In this document: positions 62,560 to 64,000 of the stretch, one piece after another | Numbering within the stretch: position 1 is the first letter of the stretch | Layout: each line of letters begins with the position of its first letter | Origin: Salminus brasiliensis | Taxonomy: Eukaryota; Chordata; Actinopteri; Characiformes; Bryconidae | Direction: 5' to 3' | DNA: 64,000 nt | Assembly: GCF_030463535.1 (NCBI RefSeq) | Contig: NC_132878.1 | Location: 97,152,591 to 97,216,590 of the forward strand | Made by a program: the position numbers and the translations under genes | The notes under the pieces: generated by a model | What the model was told of the DNA's origin: nothing | Seen by the model: the letters and a program-made list of their open reading frames with translations, nothing else | Database searches by the model: none

Positions 62560-63250
62560 TTTTGCAATGAATTTCATGTGTGTGTGTGTTTATGTAGCTT
62601 CACTTACATTAGGAAACTCACTACACAGCTCATGACCATGACCAATCTTTTTAAACTGAGCGAGGCGTGGGCTAGAGGGGTATAAAGCCCCCCAGCATTA
62701 AGGAGCTGTGGAGCAGTGGAGGAACTGTGTTCTCTGGAATGATGGTGGAGGAGCTTCATCCAGTACTTTTGGGATGAGTTGAGGATAATGAGGTAATATG
62801 ACCTCACTATCGCTCTTCACTAAATGCAATCAAATCCTCACAGCAATGCTCATCCCCCCAAAAAAAATAAATAAATAAATGGTAGAAAGCATTCTCTAAA
62901 CAGTAGAGATCATTACTCCAACAAAAGCAGGATCAACTCTAAATTCCCCAAAAAAACAATGAATGAGCAGGAGTCCCAATACTTATGTCATCATTTGCAA
63001 ATGCTGAGTTAATGAGAAAGGTGTGTGTGTGTGTCTGTGTGTGTGTGTGAGATGCTCTTCACATCTATGCACTCCAGATGTTTGGGGGTGGGTACCTGGT
63101 GACAGTGCTGAGCAGTTCTCTTTCTCGACGCCGCTGTTCCTCCAGCTGGCTGTCTTTGCTGCGATTGGCTGATCGGGTCTCCTCTAGCTGGGTCTCCAGC
63201 TCCAACACCGCAGCATTAAGCTCATCCACCTTCTGCTCGGCTGCCTCCAA
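59547..63250 (-). CDS. cep85: cep85-like centrosomal coiled-coil protein (last six exons in window, 284 residues)
   Basis: Seen: six exons join in frame into 284 codons plus TGA. The sequence is Glu/Gln/Leu-rich heptads with long predicted coiled coils ([40 protein letters not shown]), then a less regular stretch and an end reading [17 protein letters not shown]. Known: human CEP85 (about 760 residues) is a centrosomal coiled-coil protein that binds STIL in centriole duplication and inhibits NEK2. In human 1p36.11 CEP85 is convergent with UBXN11, with SH3BGRL3 between. Inference: the convergent position next to ubxn11, the coiled coils and the C-terminus together point to cep85. The paralogue cep85l or another coiled-coil gene cannot be excluded. 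The N-terminal two thirds lie to the right of the window. Confidence 0.75.
59830..60605. repeat. 29-bp minisatellite family C, last intron of cep85
   Basis: About 27 units of AATATCCAGTATGAAGCTCT plus AATARCATT, identical in consensus to the array at 48345-48995 in ubxn11 intron 7. Confidence 0.95.
60884..61139 (-). CDS. cep85: cep85 exon (fragment codons 145-230)
   Basis: 256 nt, ends phase 1. Encodes [20 protein letters not shown], a Gly-rich linker [20 protein letters not shown], then [20 protein letters not shown] and [12 protein letters not shown]. Acceptor preceded by a short (GT)n; donor GTGAGT. Confidence 0.85.
61549..61760. repeat. Common teleost retroposon-like repeat
   Basis: Contains TTATCCAGAGCGACTTACAG, a sequence widespread in fish genomes, and ends near CACTACACCAACCACC. 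The related tail motif GCGTCTGCTAAAT is seen at 32795. Class not determined. Confidence 0.55.
61838..61945 (-). CDS. cep85: cep85 exon (fragment codons 109-144)
   Basis: 108 nt, phase 0 at both ends. Encodes [20 protein letters not shown] then [16 protein letters not shown]. The acceptor is formed directly by a (GT)n tract ending GTGTCAG. Confidence 0.85.
61948..62019. repeat. (AC)n microsatellite at cep85 3' splice site
   Basis: About 35 AC units reading (GT)n in the transcript and ending at the acceptor of exon 61838-61945. Confidence 0.95.
62113..62163 (-). CDS. cep85: cep85 exon (fragment codons 92-108)
   Basis: 51 nt, phase 0 at both ends. Encodes [17 protein letters not shown]. Acceptor TGTTTCAG, donor GTAGGA. 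Confidence 0.85.
62381..62498 (-). CDS. cep85: cep85 exon (fragment codons 52-91)
   Basis: 118 nt, ends phase 0. Encodes [19 protein letters not shown] then [20 protein letters not shown]. The acceptor GTGGTATAAAG follows a (GT)n tract rather than a pyrimidine tract. Donor GTGTGT. Confidence 0.82.
62509..62558. repeat. (CA)n microsatellite near cep85 3' splice site
   Basis: About 24 CA units, (GT)n in the transcript, 10 nt upstream of the acceptor of exon 62381-62498. Confidence 0.95.
62625..62990 (-). mobile_element. MITE family A, truncated copy in cep85 intron
   Basis: Contains GCGTGGGCTAGAGGGGTATA, CCCCCCAGCATTAAGGAGCT and ATCCTCACAGCAATGCTC and ends AGTCCCAATACTTATGTCA. The GTTTGTGGACACC end is missing. 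Confidence 0.7.
63096..63250 (-). CDS. cep85: cep85 exon (fragment codons 1-52)
   Basis: 155 nt; acceptor TTTGTTAG-like, donor GTACCC. Encodes [20 protein letters not shown], then [20 protein letters not shown] and [11 protein letters not shown]. Coiled coil. Confidence 0.85.
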
Positions 63251-63325
63251 CTAACAGACACATACACACACACTACAGCTGAGCGAGTGTAAACATACAA
63301 ACGCTATTAATTCAGTCCAGTTCTA

Positions 63326-63757
63326 CAGGGTGGGCCATTTCTATGGATATACCTAAATAAAACGGGAATGGTTGAAGTCGGCCACTACGGACACTGGAAG
63401 CCTGTGCTAGCATTTTTTCTGTGGTGTTGCTATCAGTGTGTGAAGAGTGGGAGAAGAGGGTTGCACTGACAATCCAACACAATGGGCAGCACTTTGAACA
63501 CATTTTATAACTCATGAAAGAATAAAGTTACGTTAAAACCATTTGATTTGATGTCGTTTGATTTGTCACATGACCCTCTTCCCATTGAAAAAACTAAAGT
63601 TGGATCCAAAATGTCCGACTTCAAAATGGCCACCATGGTCACCACCCATCTTGAAAGGTTTTCCCCCTCCCAAATACTAATGTGCCACAAACAGGAAGTT
63701 AACATCACCAACCATTCCCATTTTATTTAGGTGTATCCATATAAATGGCCCATCCTG
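63326..63757 (+). mobile_element. Mariner-like element, deleted, with 47-bp TIRs and TA target duplication
   Basis: The left end CAGGGTGGGCCATTTCTATG and right end ATATAAATGGCCCATCCTG are inverted over about 47 bp and flanked by TA (63324-63325 and 63758-63759), the target site of the Tc1/mariner superfamily. A remnant frame at 63430-63510 reads LSVCEEWEKRVALTIQHNGQ then HFEHIL before a stop, resembling the C-terminus of such transposases. At 432 bp it cannot encode a full transposase. Confidence 0.8.
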
Positions 63758-63844
63758 TATACTGTTTGAAGCAGACCAGCTTTCCCACCTAAACACATCA
63801 GAATATATGTGTCCAAATAATTCTGACCAGTGAAAAGAGGCTAC

Positions 63845-64000
63845 TGTGTCACACCGTCTGACTGACCCACCATCACATCTGCAGTACGCTCCTGACCGAC
63901 CCACCATCCCATCTGCAGTACCCTCCTGACCGACCCACCATCACATCTACAGTACACTCCTGACCGACCCATCATCACATCTACAGTACACTCCTGACTG
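63845..64000. repeat. 34-bp minisatellite at right edge
   Basis: Units of CTGACCGACCCACCATCACA plus TCTGCAGTACACTC, about four to five copies, continuing off the window in the same cep85 intron. Confidence 0.85.

Overview
The window is vertebrate nuclear DNA, almost certainly from a ray-finned (teleost) fish. The reasons are the split genes with GT-AG introns, three vertebrate gene families, many short TIR (MITE-like) DNA transposons of the Tc1/mariner-like and hAT-like kinds common in teleosts, tRNA-derived SINEs, fragments of an L2/Rex-like LINE, and very dense micro- and minisatellites. No bacterial, viral, CRISPR or operon-like feature is present. An otophysan such as a characiform is possible, but the sequence alone does not settle this.

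Three protein-coding genes were assembled exon by exon from reading-frame phase, splice sites and family similarity. (1) atp2c1 (SPCA1, Golgi Ca2+/Mn2+ P-type ATPase) is on the minus strand from 40633 down past position 310. Nineteen exons encode the first 617 residues, with every exon-exon phase consistent; the remaining C-terminal exons lie beyond the left edge. (2) ubxn11 (UBX domain protein 11, socius) is on the plus strand, 43881-53950. Fifteen exons give a complete 500-residue protein with a coiled coil, a SEP domain and a C-terminal UBX domain. (3) A coiled-coil centrosomal gene, best called cep85, is on the minus strand from beyond the right edge to its stop at 59547. Its last six exons give the C-terminal 284 residues. 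ubxn11 and cep85 are convergent, as they are in human 1p36.11. atp2c1 and ubxn11 are head to head, about 3.2 kb apart, an arrangement not seen in human.

Region by region: 1-40.6 kb is atp2c1, whose introns hold several MITE copies, two LINE fragments, SINEs, a large foldback, a 42-bp minisatellite family in four places, and 32-bp, 36-bp and pyrimidine-rich arrays. 40.8-42.6 kb is an AT-rich intergenic array. 43.9-54 kb is ubxn11, with a different minisatellite in most of its larger introns. 54-56.5 kb is two arrays downstream of ubxn11, the first starting inside the presumed 3' UTR and carrying a polyadenylation hexamer in nearly every unit. 56.5-59.5 kb is intergenic DNA with MITE copies and a dispersed repeat shared with atp2c1 intron 1. 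59.5-64 kb is cep85, with (TG)n tracts at several of its 3' splice sites and a full-length mariner-like element.

The three genes do not form a pathway. Most long open frames in the window are artefacts of tandem repeats whose period is a multiple of three. I found no new gene system. The most interesting signals are the relation between tandem repeats and splice or polyadenylation sites, the repeat families shared between genes, and the atp2c1-ubxn11 junction.
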